A stretch of 64,000 nt of DNA from Candidatus Rokuibacteriota bacterium (GTDB lineage: Bacteria > Methylomirabilota > Methylomirabilia > Rokubacteriales > CSP1-6): the NCBI GenBank assembly GCA_003221515.1, contig QHSI01000097.1, forward strand, positions 106,436 to 170,435, given 5' to 3'. A program made the translations under genes and the position numbers. Shown here piece after piece: positions 16,834 to 25,525 of this stretch (its first letter is position 1; the number at the start of each line of letters is the position of its first letter). The notes beneath the pieces were generated by a model. It worked only from the letters and a program-made list of their open reading frames with translations, was not told the DNA's origin and did not search any database.

Positions 16834-18333
16834 CTAGCGGCTCCGGGTGAAGGCGTTGCTGAAGACGTAGTCGGCCACGCGCCGGCCCTGGGCGATCCCT
16901 TCCGTCTTGTCGAAGGCCCAGTGGATCCCGAGATAGATGCGGCTCTGGCCGTTCTCTTCCTCGGCCTCCGAAAGCGACGAGAAGCTGCGCGGCAGGAGCG
17001 GGCGGACGTTCCCCTGGTTGTCGACCGTCTCGCCGTTGAACTCGTCCGAGACGAACGTGAAGGCGATGTGGTCAGGCCCGTAGAAGTTGCGCAGGATCTG
17101 GAAGAGGGCGCCGCCGAAGCCGGCGTGGCCGGAGGGATACGCGGGGAAGGGCGGCGTGAAGTTCGGTCCGGTGAGGTTGCTGGCCGGCGCGCCCAGCGGC
17201 GAGTACGTGGGATCCTGCACGGTTCGCGGATTGCCGTCGCTGTCGCTCTCGCGGATGCCGGTGATGGGGCGCCAGAACTCGTAGTGGTACTTCGACTCCC
17301 AGATGGCGATCCCGGCGTCGGCCATCGCCGTGTTGATCAAGGCCAGGAGGCGCGCCAGCTCGATGGCCCCGGTCTTCCGCTGCTCGGCGATCTGCATCGC
17401 GATCTTGTTGTAGAGCCGCGGCGGCGCGCAGAGGCTTGGGGTGGCGTCGTACGCCCAGTAGATGCCCGCGACGGTCTGATCGGCGGTGCGCGCGGTCGGC
17501 GTGACCACGCCGTCGCCGCCGACAGCCTTCACCTCGTTGAAGGCGGCGGTGTACTCCTGGCTGTCGAGATCGGGCGGCGGCGGCACCCGGAACTGATCGC
17601 CCGCCTGGAGCACGAACGGCGCGACCTCGCCCCAGTGGGCGCCCAGCGCGAGCGGGTTCTGACTGATCGGATCCTGGCGCCACTTGCCGGGCTCATCGCT
17701 CGTGATGAAGTCGACGCCGACGCGAGGCTCCGGATGCCGGGAACCGTCGTCGGCGCGCCGCGCGAGGATGGCGGCAGCGGCCGCACGCCCGAGCTTGATC
17801 CCGTCGGTCTTGGCGGGCTCATCGCGGAGAACGGCGAGGTCGTCGACGAGCACCGCGTCCAGATCGGCCTGCTGCGAGGGAAAGAGGGCGACGAGCGTGT
17901 CGTGCGCGGCCAGCGCGATCGCGGCCTCCACCGAGGTGCCGTCGGGAGCGGGGCGAAGACCCGTGTAACCCTGGTAGCCGCCGACGATGGCGTTCATGGC
18001 GTCGAAGACCGCGATGTGCACGATGGCCATCGCCCGACTCGATCGCCCCGGTCCGACCTGTTCTCCGAAGACTCGGCTGTCGCCGGGCGGCACCGGTGTG
18101 TGGTCGAGGCCGCTGGCATCGATGGCGATCTCGTTCCAGTGGTGGAGCCGGTCCATGGCGCCCGCCCCGGGACGCCGGTGCTGTCGGAGATCGCGCAGGT
18201 TCGATCGAGCTCCGAAGCGTGGCCCGAAGACCTCACCGAGACCGCCGGGGAATCCATCGGCGCCGGCGCGCCCGGGCAGGCCGAGGGCGAGCGTCCCCAG
18301 CAGGAATGCGCGGCGTGTTGGTCGACTCATCAT
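16834..18333 (-). CDS. Vanadium-dependent haloperoxidase / PAP2 superfamily protein, Tat-exported
   Basis: A 499-residue protein. The N-terminus RPTRRAFLLGTLALG is a twin-arginine signal. The three vanadate/phosphate-binding motifs of the family are intact: KYHYEFWRP, the YPSGHAGFGG segment, and SRIYLGIHWAFDKTEG. This matches vanadium haloperoxidases that oxidise halides with hydrogen peroxide outside the cytoplasm. Whether it is a bromo-/iodoperoxidase or a phosphatase cannot be told. The ribosome site GAGGAG precedes the ATG at 18333. Confidence 0.92.
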   Translation of the reverse strand: MMSRPTRRAFLLGTLALGLPGRAGADGFPGGLGEVFGPRFGARSNLRDLRQHRRPGAGAMDRLHHWNEIAIDASGLDHTPVPPGDSRVFGEQVGPGRSSRAMAIVHIAVFDAMNAIVGGYQGYTGLRPAPDGTSVEAAIALAAHDTLVALFPSQQADLDAVLVDDLAVLRDEPAKTDGIKLGRAAAAAILARRADDGSRHPEPRVGVDFITSDEPGKWRQDPISQNPLALGAHWGEVAPFVLQAGDQFRVPPPPDLDSQEYTAAFNEVKAVGGDGVVTPTARTADQTVAGIYWAYDATPSLCAPPRLYNKIAMQIAEQRKTGAIELARLLALINTAMADAGIAIWESKYHYEFWRPITGIRESDSDGNPRTVQDPTYSPLGAPASNLTGPNFTPPFPAYPSGHAGFGGALFQILRNFYGPDHIAFTFVSDEFNGETVDNQGNVRPLLPRSFSSLSEAEEENGQSRIYLGIHWAFDKTEGIAQGRRVADYVFSNAFTRSR

Positions 18334-18447
18334 GGCGCTCTCCTCTTCATCGAGCCATCTCGGTCACACCTGTCGGGCATTCGACACCGCACGATGCGAT
18401 GCCAGCCTCCTTGATGGAGCCGGTCAGCGTGAGCCGCATGGCCTCCG

Positions 18448-19689
18448 CTACCTCTTGGCGCCCTGACCGGGCTGGCGCGCATTCACCATCACCGCCATGT
18501 TCCCGTAGGGGTGCTTGTTCTCGAGCATGAGCTGGTGGCACTGGGGGATGTCGTCGAACGCATAGGTGTGGCTGAGGCACGGATCGACCTTGCCGTCGGC
18601 CACGAGCTTCGTGACGTCGGCGGCCTGCGCGTCGTTCGAGAGATGGCTGCCCTGGAAGCGCTTCTGGCGCATCCAGTGATAGCGCAGGTCCATGGTCGCA
18701 GTGTAGCCGGTGGTGCCAGCGCAGATCACCACCATGCCCCCGGTCGAGCAGACGAAGACCGACGTCGGCAGGGTCGCCTCGCCCGGGTGCTCGAAGACGA
18801 GCTTCGGGCTGACACGCTCGCCGAGGCCATCCCAGATCGCCTTGCCGAAGGCGCGCGCGCCCTTGGCCCACTCGCCGTACGCCTTCGCGTCCTCGGTGCT
18901 CGGCATCGGGCCCCAGTGCGTGAACTGATTGCGGTTGATGACCGCGGCCGCGCCGTGCTCCTGGCAGAACTTGCGCTTGGCGTCGTCGGAGACGACGGCG
19001 ATGGCGCGGCCACCGAGCGCGCGCGTGATCTCGAGCGCCATGCTGCCGAGGCCGCCCGCGGCGCCCCAGACCAGGACGACGTCGCCGCGCTCGATCACGT
19101 GCGGCGGCCACCCCATGAGCATCCGGTACGCGGTGGAGGCGCAGAGGAGGAAGCATCCGGCCTCCTCCCAGGTCAACCGCGCAGGCTTCGGCACGCACTG
19201 GTGGGCCTGCGCGCGCGCGAACTGGGAGAAGCTCCCGTAGTTGGTCTGATAACCCCAGATGCGCGTGCTCTCGGCGAGCATCGGATCCTTGCCCGAGCGC
19301 ACCCAGGGATCGTCGGGACGCCACCAGCCGCTGTGCACGATGACCTCGGCGCCGACCTGGACGTTCTTCACTTCGCGCCCGACCGCCCAGACGATCCCCG
19401 AGCAGTCGCTGCCACCGGCGTGGAAGTCTTCGGGCTCGCCTGCCCGCCGGCGCTCGGCGATGACGTCGAGCGGCGTGCCGAGCGCGGCCCACACGTTGTT
19501 GTAGTTGATGCCGGAGGCCATCACGTAGACCAGCACCTCGTCGGGGCCGAGCGTCGGCGTGGGGATGACTTCCCGCCGCCAGGCGTCGCGCGGCGGGCCG
19601 AAGCGGTTCTGACGCACGACGTAGGCGTGCATCCGCTTCGGCACTTCGCCGAGCGGCGGTCGTTCACCGAGCTCACACAGATCGATCAT
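18448..19689 (-). CDS. ccr: Crotonyl-CoA carboxylase/reductase (Ccr family)
   Basis: A 413-residue MDR-fold enzyme, close to the usual length. Typical Ccr sequence: PDEVLVYVMASGINYNNVWAALG, a GSDCSGIVWAVG core, WGYQTNYGSFSQFA, the nucleotide motif VWGAAGGLGSMA, and LVFEHPGEATLPTSVFVC near the C-terminus. Ccr carboxylates and reduces crotonyl-CoA to ethylmalonyl-CoA using NADPH and CO2, the key step of the ethylmalonyl-CoA pathway. No other gene of that pathway is adjacent, so a plain reductive role is possible. A ribosome site AGAAGAGG precedes the ATG. Confidence 0.9.
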   Translation of the reverse strand: MIDLCELGERPPLGEVPKRMHAYVVRQNRFGPPRDAWRREVIPTPTLGPDEVLVYVMASGINYNNVWAALGTPLDVIAERRRAGEPEDFHAGGSDCSGIVWAVGREVKNVQVGAEVIVHSGWWRPDDPWVRSGKDPMLAESTRIWGYQTNYGSFSQFARAQAHQCVPKPARLTWEEAGCFLLCASTAYRMLMGWPPHVIERGDVVLVWGAAGGLGSMALEITRALGGRAIAVVSDDAKRKFCQEHGAAAVINRNQFTHWGPMPSTEDAKAYGEWAKGARAFGKAIWDGLGERVSPKLVFEHPGEATLPTSVFVCSTGGMVVICAGTTGYTATMDLRYHWMRQKRFQGSHLSNDAQAADVTKLVADGKVDPCLSHTYAFDDIPQCHQLMLENKHPYGNMAVMVNARQPGQGAKR

Positions 19690-19775
19690 TGTGGCCTCTT
19701 CTTTTATTTACCGTCGGGGCGCCTTCGCAGGGCTCCGGCGCCCGACGTTCGGGGTCTCGATACTCTCGACGACAT

Positions 19776-20792
19776 TCAGCCGTTGAATTCTTTGACCAGG
19801 CGTGGGAGCCGGGGGTCGTCGAGGCCGGGCTGATAGGGTTGGTAGAGCGCGGTGCTGTCGAGGAGCCCGGCATAGCGCTCCTTGAGTCGCCGACCGATCG
19901 TGTCGTAGGTGCCGGTGACCGCGAACGTGTCGAGCATCTCGTCGGTGATCAGGTCGGCCATGCCCTTCCAGTCGCCCTCGACCGACTTCCGATGCAGCGC
20001 CGGTGTGAGGTCCTGCCAACCGTGGGCCGCGAGCACCGGCTCGTAGGTGCGCGTCGAGGCGTAGAAGGCGATCTGCTGCTTCACCGACTCGCGGTTTCGC
20101 GCCAGCTCGTCCTCGGTGTCGCCCACGACCACGAAGCTCGCGGTGGTGTACGTGAAGTCGGTGCGCGTCCGACCGGAGGCGCGGAGGCCCTCGTCGACGG
20201 CGGGCTGCACGTGGTCGCGCAGATACTTCGGGCTGTTGAACGGGTGCACGTGCAGGCCGTCGCAGACCTCCCCCGCGATCCGGCACATGTACTGGTTCAC
20301 GCCGGCGATGAAGATGGGGATCCTCGGATGCGCGATCGGTCCGGGGTTGAAGAACGGCGTCATCAGATCGAAGCGATAGAACTGGCCCTTGAAGGCCAGC
20401 TTGGTCCCGTTCTGCCAGCAGTCCCAGATGTGCCGGAGGGCCAGGACGATCTCGCGCATCTTCGGTCCGGGCGACTCGAACTTCACCGAGAAGCGGCGCT
20501 CGTTGTGCCCCTTTACCTGCGTGCCCAGGCCCAGCACGAGGCGGCCATCGGAGGCGTTCTGCAGATCCCATGCGATGTGGGCGAGGATCATCGGGCTTCG
20601 CGGAAACGCCACCGCGATCGCCGTGCCGAGCCGGATCCGTGACGTGACGCTCGCGGCGACAGCCAGCGGAAGAAACGGATCGTGCTGGGTCTCCGACGAC
20701 CAGAGGCAGTCGTACCCCATCGCCTCGACCCTGCGCGCGTAGCTCGGGATCGACTTGAGGTCGTGGGTCAGCATGCCGACGTCGAGCTTCAC
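19776..20792 (-). CDS. LLM class oxidoreductase (TIGR03617-like, probably F420-dependent)
   Basis: A 338-residue luciferase-like TIM-barrel protein with a GTG start behind the ribosome site TAGGAG. Family features: MLTHDLKSIPSYARRVEAMGYDCLWSSE, RIRLGTAIAVAFPRSPM, DGRLVLGLGTQVKGHNERRF and IPIFIAGVNQYMCRIAGEVCDG. Members use coenzyme F420 or FMN; the subgroup is usually called F420-dependent, but the cofactor is not provable here. Substrate unknown. Confidence 0.9.
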   Translation of the reverse strand: MKLDVGMLTHDLKSIPSYARRVEAMGYDCLWSSETQHDPFLPLAVAASVTSRIRLGTAIAVAFPRSPMILAHIAWDLQNASDGRLVLGLGTQVKGHNERRFSVKFESPGPKMREIVLALRHIWDCWQNGTKLAFKGQFYRFDLMTPFFNPGPIAHPRIPIFIAGVNQYMCRIAGEVCDGLHVHPFNSPKYLRDHVQPAVDEGLRASGRTRTDFTYTTASFVVVGDTEDELARNRESVKQQIAFYASTRTYEPVLAAHGWQDLTPALHRKSVEGDWKGMADLITDEMLDTFAVTGTYDTIGRRLKERYAGLLDSTALYQPYQPGLDDPRLPRLVKEFNG

Positions 20793-20874
20793 GGGTGTCT
20801 CCTAGAGCGGATTGAGCCCGAGCATACCCGACCGGCGGCGGACGGTCTAGCGGCGTAGATCACCAGGCCGAGCA

Positions 20875-22263
20875 TCAAGGTTCCCTCCGGAGGCGCCAGG
20901 CGCCTCGGTGGATCGCGAAGGCGACGACGGTGCCGAAGAGCGCCAGGGCCAGCGCCATCACCGCGAAGACGGACGAGAGGCCACCATCAAGGAGACGGAG
21001 CGCGATCCAGCCGCCGCCGGCCGCGACGACGAGCCGGCTCAGCCCCGCGAGCAGCGGCCAGAGCAGACGTCCGGCGCCCTGCGACGCGAAGTAGAGGGCG
21101 AGCCCGAGCCCGAAGAAGCCGTACGTCGGCCCGACGATGCGCAGGTACGTGGCGCCGGCGCTCAGCACGGCCGGCTCGGTGCTGAACAGCGAGAGCCAGG
21201 CGTATGGGAAGAGCGCCGCGCCGAGCCCGATCGCCTCGGTGACGCCCGCGGCCATCGCGGCGCCGGTCCACGCCACGCGCCGGGCGCGCGCGTCGAGCCC
21301 GGCGCCCACGTTCGTCCCGACCATCGTCACCAGCGCCGAGCCGAAGCCGAACACGAGCGGGATTTGCAGATACTCGAGCCGCGCGCCCATGCCGTAGCCG
21401 GCCAGTGCGAACGTGCCGAAGGATCCGACCAGCGCGGTGAGGAGCACCACCGTCAGGTTCGTCTGGATGTTGTTGAGGAGACTCGGCGCGCCGATTCGGA
21501 GGATGTCGCCGAAGAGCGCTTGCCGGAAGCGGATCGTCCGCGGCGAGATCCGGACCAGGCTCCGCGGCGAGACGAGGTAGCCGAGGAACGCCAGAGCGCC
21601 GCCGGCGTAGTACGCGACGACGGCGACGGCCGCGCCCCGGACGCCGAGCTCCGGGAACGGTCCCCAGCCGAAGATCAGCGCGGGCGAGAGGACCAGGAGG
21701 ACCGGGCTTCCGCCCAGCACGACGACGGCGGGCAACCCCATGTTGCCGGATCCGCGGACGACGCTCGCCAGGCTGTTGAAGAGCCAGACCGCCACCGCGC
21801 CGGCGAAGATCACGTTCGAGTAGGCGAGGGCCGCGTCGAGGGCGGCGCCGCGGGCGCCCATCGCGCCGTAGATCGTGCGGCCGCCGGCCAGGACGATTGC
21901 CGTGAACAACCCCGCCATGACCAGCGCGATGACGATCGCGTGGGCCACCAGGCGGCTCGCGTCCTCGCGGCGGCCGGCGCCGAGCGCGCGGGCGATCGCC
22001 GCGGCGACCCCGCCGCCCATGCCGCCGGCCGACATGGTCTGCATGAGCATGACCAGCGGGAAGGTGACCGAGACGCCGGCCAGCGCGTCGGCGCCCAGCC
22101 AGCCCACGAAGTACGCCTCGAGCACGCTGATCGCGACCTGCGCCACCAGCATGACGACGTTGGGCGCGGCCAGGCGCAGCAGCGTGAGGGCGATGGGGCC
22201 CTCGAGCAGACGGCGGGTCGTCGCGGCGACCGGGCGTGAGTCCATGGAGATACGAGTGTCCAT
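20875..22263 (-). CDS. MATE family efflux transporter
   Basis: A 462-residue membrane protein with the twelve hydrophobic segments and two-fold internal repeat of MATE exporters: VVMLVAQVAISVLEAYFVGWLG and GADALAGVSVTFPL in the first half, ILRIGAPSLLNNIQTNLTVVLLTALVGSFGT in the second. The family exports organic cations or drugs driven by Na+ or H+. A second in-frame ATG at 22245 is an alternative start. It lies downstream of the amidohydrolase gene on the same strand. Confidence 0.92.
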   Translation of the reverse strand: MDTRISMDSRPVAATTRRLLEGPIALTLLRLAAPNVVMLVAQVAISVLEAYFVGWLGADALAGVSVTFPLVMLMQTMSAGGMGGGVAAAIARALGAGRREDASRLVAHAIVIALVMAGLFTAIVLAGGRTIYGAMGARGAALDAALAYSNVIFAGAVAVWLFNSLASVVRGSGNMGLPAVVVLGGSPVLLVLSPALIFGWGPFPELGVRGAAVAVVAYYAGGALAFLGYLVSPRSLVRISPRTIRFRQALFGDILRIGAPSLLNNIQTNLTVVLLTALVGSFGTFALAGYGMGARLEYLQIPLVFGFGSALVTMVGTNVGAGLDARARRVAWTGAAMAAGVTEAIGLGAALFPYAWLSLFSTEPAVLSAGATYLRIVGPTYGFFGLGLALYFASQGAGRLLWPLLAGLSRLVVAAGGGWIALRLLDGGLSSVFAVMALALALFGTVVAFAIHRGAWRLRREP

Positions 22264-22327
22264 CAGTGACTACGGATTCTAGGTGGCGAAGGCGCTCGAG
22301 CTGGTGGGCGACCGCTCGACGCCTTCT

Positions 22328-23182
22328 CTACTCGAGGCGGAAGAGCGCGGCGGCGTTGCGGTGGGCGACGCGCTCGGCCACGTCGGGCTTGAGCTCCCCG
22401 AGGATCCGTCGCGTCCACGCGAAGAGCCGATCGAGCATGGCCGGCTCGAACAGCCGCGGCGCCCAGACGTCCACGCCCATCAGGAAGCGGTCGGGCATCT
22501 TCTCGATCAGCGCTTTCCAGGCCGGATCCAGCGGACCGGTCTCGGTCGCGAGCGCGGGCTTTCGCTGGAAATGCATGCCCGAGAGGTCGACGACGAGGTT
22601 CGAGTTGCGCGCCAGCAAGCCCTCGACACGGGGTGGCGGACCTTCGCCCGCGTGAGCGAGGACCACCACGGTCTTGCGGTGGGCCGCCAGCGCGCGGTCG
22701 AGTGCCGCCGTCGCGTCGTCGGTCAGCTCGTAGTGGATGACCACGGGCGCCCCGAACTTCGCCGCGACGTCGAGCACGCGGCCGAATGCCGGGTCGTTGG
22801 GATCCCGGTCGATCTTGCGGCTCCCGACCTGACGGATGTGGACCTCGCCGAGCACCGGCGTCTTGGTCCGCGGTAGCGCCTGCTCGAGCTTGGTGGCCGC
22901 GGTCTCGGCGGTGGGGTCGGGAACGGGGAGCCCGGCGACCACGCGATCCGGATACTTCTTGCTCGCCGTGGCCAGCCACGCCGCGTCGTCCTTCTGCACG
23001 CCGCCCACGCCCAGGAGCACCACGCGGGTGACGTTGTGCCGCTTCATCGCCGCGACGTACGCGTCGATCGCGGTCGCGCTCGACACGTGCGCATGGGCAT
23101 CGATCAGCGGGCCGGTGTAGTCCGCGCCCCACGCCGAGGACGCGAGGAGCAGGATGACCAGGAGGCTAGATGATGCCTTCAC
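22328..23182 (-). CDS. Exported amidohydrolase (Amidohydro_2 / TatD-like fold)
   Basis: A 284-residue protein with a GTG start and a signal peptide (SLLVILLLASSAWGA). The metal-binding HxH follows at once (LIDAHAHVSS); further ligands are in VVIHYEL and VVLAHAGEGP, and DRFLMGVDVWAPRL carries the final aspartate region. The family hydrolyses or decarboxylates small acids and lactones. Its first 17 bases overlap the 3' end of the broken CoA-transferase gene. Confidence 0.85.
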   Translation of the reverse strand: MKASSSLLVILLLASSAWGADYTGPLIDAHAHVSSATAIDAYVAAMKRHNVTRVVLLGVGGVQKDDAAWLATASKKYPDRVVAGLPVPDPTAETAATKLEQALPRTKTPVLGEVHIRQVGSRKIDRDPNDPAFGRVLDVAAKFGAPVVIHYELTDDATAALDRALAAHRKTVVVLAHAGEGPPPRVEGLLARNSNLVVDLSGMHFQRKPALATETGPLDPAWKALIEKMPDRFLMGVDVWAPRLFEPAMLDRLFAWTRRILGELKPDVAERVAHRNAAALFRLE

Positions 23183-23622
23183 GTGCCAGTTCCTCGAGCT
23201 CGGCCTTGTCGAGCCCGAGCTCTCCATAGACCTCGTGATTGTGCGCGCCCAGGGCTGGCCGGCCCAGCGGATGGTCGCGGGCGTCACGCCAAGCCGCGGG
23301 GTGGGCGCGGTCATGCGAACGGCGCCGAGCTCGGAATCGGGGACGTCCACGAGAATGCCACGCGCCAGCACGTGCGGATCCTTGCTGACGTCGGCGATGT
23401 CGTAGACGGGCGAGCCGGTGAGATCGAGCGCTTGCCGCGCGCGTACACCTTCCACCACAGCTCGCCGCGGTCCCGCAGCCAGGTGCGCAGCGGATCGCCG
23501 CCGCGGGGATTCTCGATCTTGAGCACGTCGGCGCCGTGATCGGCGAGGATGGTCGCCAGCACGCCGCCGGCGATCAGGCGCGAGCAGTCGACCACCCGCA
23601 GCCCGGCGAGCGCTCCCGTCAT
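23166..23622 (-). pseudogene. CaiB/BaiF CoA transferase with internal deletion and frameshift
   Basis: The first 65 or so codons from the ATG at 23622 encode a normal CaiB/BaiF N-terminus (LAGLRVVDCSRLIAGGVLATIL, then ADVLKIENPRGGDPLRTW and WWKVYARGKRS). At about 23425 this frame turns to nonsense, and the +1-shifted frame continues with a normal C-terminus (SPVYDIADVSKDPHVLARGI, VPRLGVTPATIRWAG-like text, ending ELEELAREGII). About 250 residues that should lie between are missing. The product could not be a working transferase. A complete paralogue is at 43244-44437. Confidence 0.85.
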
Positions 23623-23777
23623 TTGCGCGGGTGCGTCTTGAAATGCGCCGCCAGGGCGTCCATGATCCGGGCGAGCGCTTCGTTCTCGGTCCGCCCCGTC
23701 GCCTGGACGCCGTACTCGACGGCGACGGCGACCCAATCACCCAGCTCGTTCCGATGGACCTCGACCTCGAATTGCAT
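23619..23777 (-). CDS. Small HicB-like protein
   Basis: A 52-residue protein, start ATG at 23777, stop overlapping the CoA-transferase start (ATGA). The sequence MQFEVEVHRNELGDWVAVAVEYG followed by ATGRTENEALARIMDALAAHF resembles the N-terminal beta-hairpin and helix of HicB-type antitoxins and their many stand-alone relatives. There is no DNA-binding C-terminus and no HicA toxin gene, so it is probably not a toxin-antitoxin pair. Confidence 0.6.
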   Translation of the reverse strand: MQFEVEVHRNELGDWVAVAVEYGVQATGRTENEALARIMDALAAHFKTHPRK

Positions 23778-23792
23778 CCCGGTCACTTTACC

Positions 23793-24215
23793 TCAGTGAC
23801 TCCGCGGTAGGGTAGGGTGCCCGGCGGCGGCATCGGCGATCGTGTGATCGTTGTCGGCGGGAACCGCGCCGCTCACCCCGACGGCGCCGACGATCCGCTC
23901 GCCGACGACCAGCGGTACCGCGCCCTTGCCGAAGACGAACCGGTAGTCGCCGAGCGTGGCGACGTTGTCGGCGAAGAGCTGGCGCTTGGCGAACCGCTCT
24001 TCGAGATCGAGGGTCGTCGCGCCGAAGGCCGCCGACGCGTTGGCCTTCGCGCGGGCGATCTCGGGCGTCACCCAGAGCGCGCCGTCCATCCGATCGCAGG
24101 CGACCAGATGGCCGGCGTCGTCGACGACGGCGATCGCCACCTTGAAGCCGAGCGCCTGCGCCCGGGTGAAGCCGCGCTCGATGCACTCACGAGCCTGTCG
24201 CAGGCTGAGCGCCAC
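23793..24215 (-). CDS. GlcG/HbpS family haem-binding-type protein
   Basis: A 140-residue protein with a GTG start one base after the Rieske stop. The fold signature is clear: FKVAIAVVDDAGHLVACDRMDGA, then VFGKGAVPLVVGERIVGAVGVSGA and DNDHTIADAAA. Members include the haem-sensing HbpS and the glycolate-cluster protein GlcG; the biochemical role is usually unknown. Its place right behind a Rieske ferredoxin and a di-iron oxygenase suggests a shared redox function, an inference from context. Confidence 0.88.
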   Translation of the reverse strand: MALSLRQARECIERGFTRAQALGFKVAIAVVDDAGHLVACDRMDGALWVTPEIARAKANASAAFGATTLDLEERFAKRQLFADNVATLGDYRFVFGKGAVPLVVGERIVGAVGVSGAVPADNDHTIADAAAGHPTLPRSH

Positions 24216-24216
24216 G

Positions 24217-24525
24217 TCACGGCACCTCGACCCAGATCTCGCCGTTCTCGACGGTCACGGGGTACGTAGGCACCGGGCCGCCGCGCGGGGGCATGAGGCA
24301 CGTGCCCGACTTCACGTCGTACATCCAGCCGTGCCAGGGGCACGTGAGCCGGTTGCCCGACAGCTTGCCTTCGCTGAGCGGGCCGCCCTGGTGGACGCAC
24401 TCGTCGTGGCACGCGTAGACCTCGTCGTGGACGCGCGTCAGCACGACGCGCGTTCCGCCCGCGTCGACGAGCTTGACCTCGCCCGCCGGGAGCTCGTCCA
24501 GCCGGGCGACGCGGCAGCGACTCAC
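24217..24525 (-). CDS. Rieske-type [2Fe-2S] ferredoxin
   Basis: A 102-residue single-domain Rieske protein with a GTG start overlapping the stop of the di-iron oxygenase gene (GTGA). The cluster ligands are intact: C-V-H, then 16 residues, then C-P-W-H (CVHQGGPL and TCPWHGWMYD). It resembles the small ferredoxins that feed electrons to oxygenases. The overlap makes the CADD-like protein the likely partner. No dedicated ferredoxin reductase is nearby. Confidence 0.9.
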   Translation of the reverse strand: MSRCRVARLDELPAGEVKLVDAGGTRVVLTRVHDEVYACHDECVHQGGPLSEGKLSGNRLTCPWHGWMYDVKSGTCLMPPRGGPVPTYPVTVENGEIWVEVP

Positions 24526-25202
24526 AGCTCCTCCTTCGCGACGTAGGCGCGGTAAAGCCCGGTCATGTATTGCCACCGCATCTCGGTCGCCTGGCGTACC
24601 GCGTCGACGGCGTCGGCCTGGAGCGCGCCGGTCGTGCAATGACGCTCGACGATCTGATAACCACGCTCGCCGTGGACCTCGTCCGCCTCGATGTGGATCG
24701 CGAAGAACTCGACCTCGCGATCGGTGAAGCCGTAGTGCGTCTTGAGCGGGGGCAGATTGCGCTGATAGATGCCCGGTACCTGGGACTCGAGCCCGACCAG
24801 CAAGCCCGCCGCCGCGACGTGGAAGGGCTGGTGGGACATCTCGAAGCACCACGCGGTGAGGCCGCGGGTGGTCGGCAGCTGCTGCCGGCTCTCGACCTCG
24901 GCGCGCGCGACGCCGCACGCCTCGGCGAACCGGATCAGGAGGTTCACGTGCTTGGTGCCGGATTCCTCCTCGATGATGTTCTCGAGCAGGAAGTCCCGCG
25001 CGTCGGGATCCGTGCACCGGCCGTACACCGTGGCGCACCAGCGGGGGAACTGCGAGACGTACTGATAGTGCTGCGCCGCCCAGGATCCGAGCTGGGCGCG
25101 CGTCAGCTCGCCGCGGACCCACTTGTCCGTGAACGGATTCAACCGGCTGTGCCGGGCGTTGACGGCGGCCTGGAGCTTCGTGCGGAACGGGCTGTCAGCC
25201 AT
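24522..25202 (-). CDS. CADD/TenA-like haem-oxygenase-fold di-iron oxygenase (HDO)
   Basis: A 226-residue all-helical protein. Its spacing matches the di-iron ligands of Chlamydia CADD: Glu78 and His85 (IIEEESGTKH), Glu139 (GLESQ), then His170, Asp174 and His177 (HIEADEVHGERG). It is therefore likely a haem-oxygenase-like di-iron oxidase rather than thiaminase TenA or cofactor-free PqqC. CADD's self-sacrificed tyrosine region (PFYxKW as I remember it) reads NPFTDKW here, so p-aminobenzoate formation in the CADD manner is doubtful. The ribosome site is GAGGAGG. The coupled Rieske ferredoxin is a plausible electron donor. Confidence 0.82.
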   Translation of the reverse strand: MADSPFRTKLQAAVNARHSRLNPFTDKWVRGELTRAQLGSWAAQHYQYVSQFPRWCATVYGRCTDPDARDFLLENIIEEESGTKHVNLLIRFAEACGVARAEVESRQQLPTTRGLTAWCFEMSHQPFHVAAAGLLVGLESQVPGIYQRNLPPLKTHYGFTDREVEFFAIHIEADEVHGERGYQIVERHCTTGALQADAVDAVRQATEMRWQYMTGLYRAYVAKEEL

Positions 25203-25228
25203 GCCTGCCTCCTCTGTCTGTCGCGGCT

Positions 25229-25446
25229 TCAGTCGACCAGCCGGAAGATGGCGTCGCGAACACGCCGGATGTGCCGTCCCATGAGCCGCTCGGCGCGCCG
25301 CACGTCGGCCCGCTTGAGGGCGTCGATGATCGCGAGGTGCTCGACATGGTCCACACCGGTTGCACCTCCTCGCGCATCTGCTCGAGGACTTGCAAGAGCT
25401 TCGTGTTGTCGGCCCGCTTCACGAGATAGAATCGCCGAGGTAACGG
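25229..25446 (-). pseudogene. Remnant of a GntR-family regulator (FCD domain fragments, frameshifted)
   Basis: One frame reads RRFYLVKRADNTKLLQVLEQ then MREEVQP, which fits the middle of an FCD ligand domain. Near 25350 the text continues in another frame with HLAIIDALKRADVRRAERLM then GRHIRRVRDAIFRLVD and a stop at 25229. No winged-helix DNA-binding half is present upstream, where the GGDEF gene begins. The element is a decayed or mis-assembled GntR gene. Confidence 0.7.
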
Positions 25447-25525
25447 GGGCGACCGCGTCGCATCGTCCGTGGGACGGACTAATGCCATATGCGATGTATA
25501 CAAGTCAAGGGCGGTGACGGGGTCG

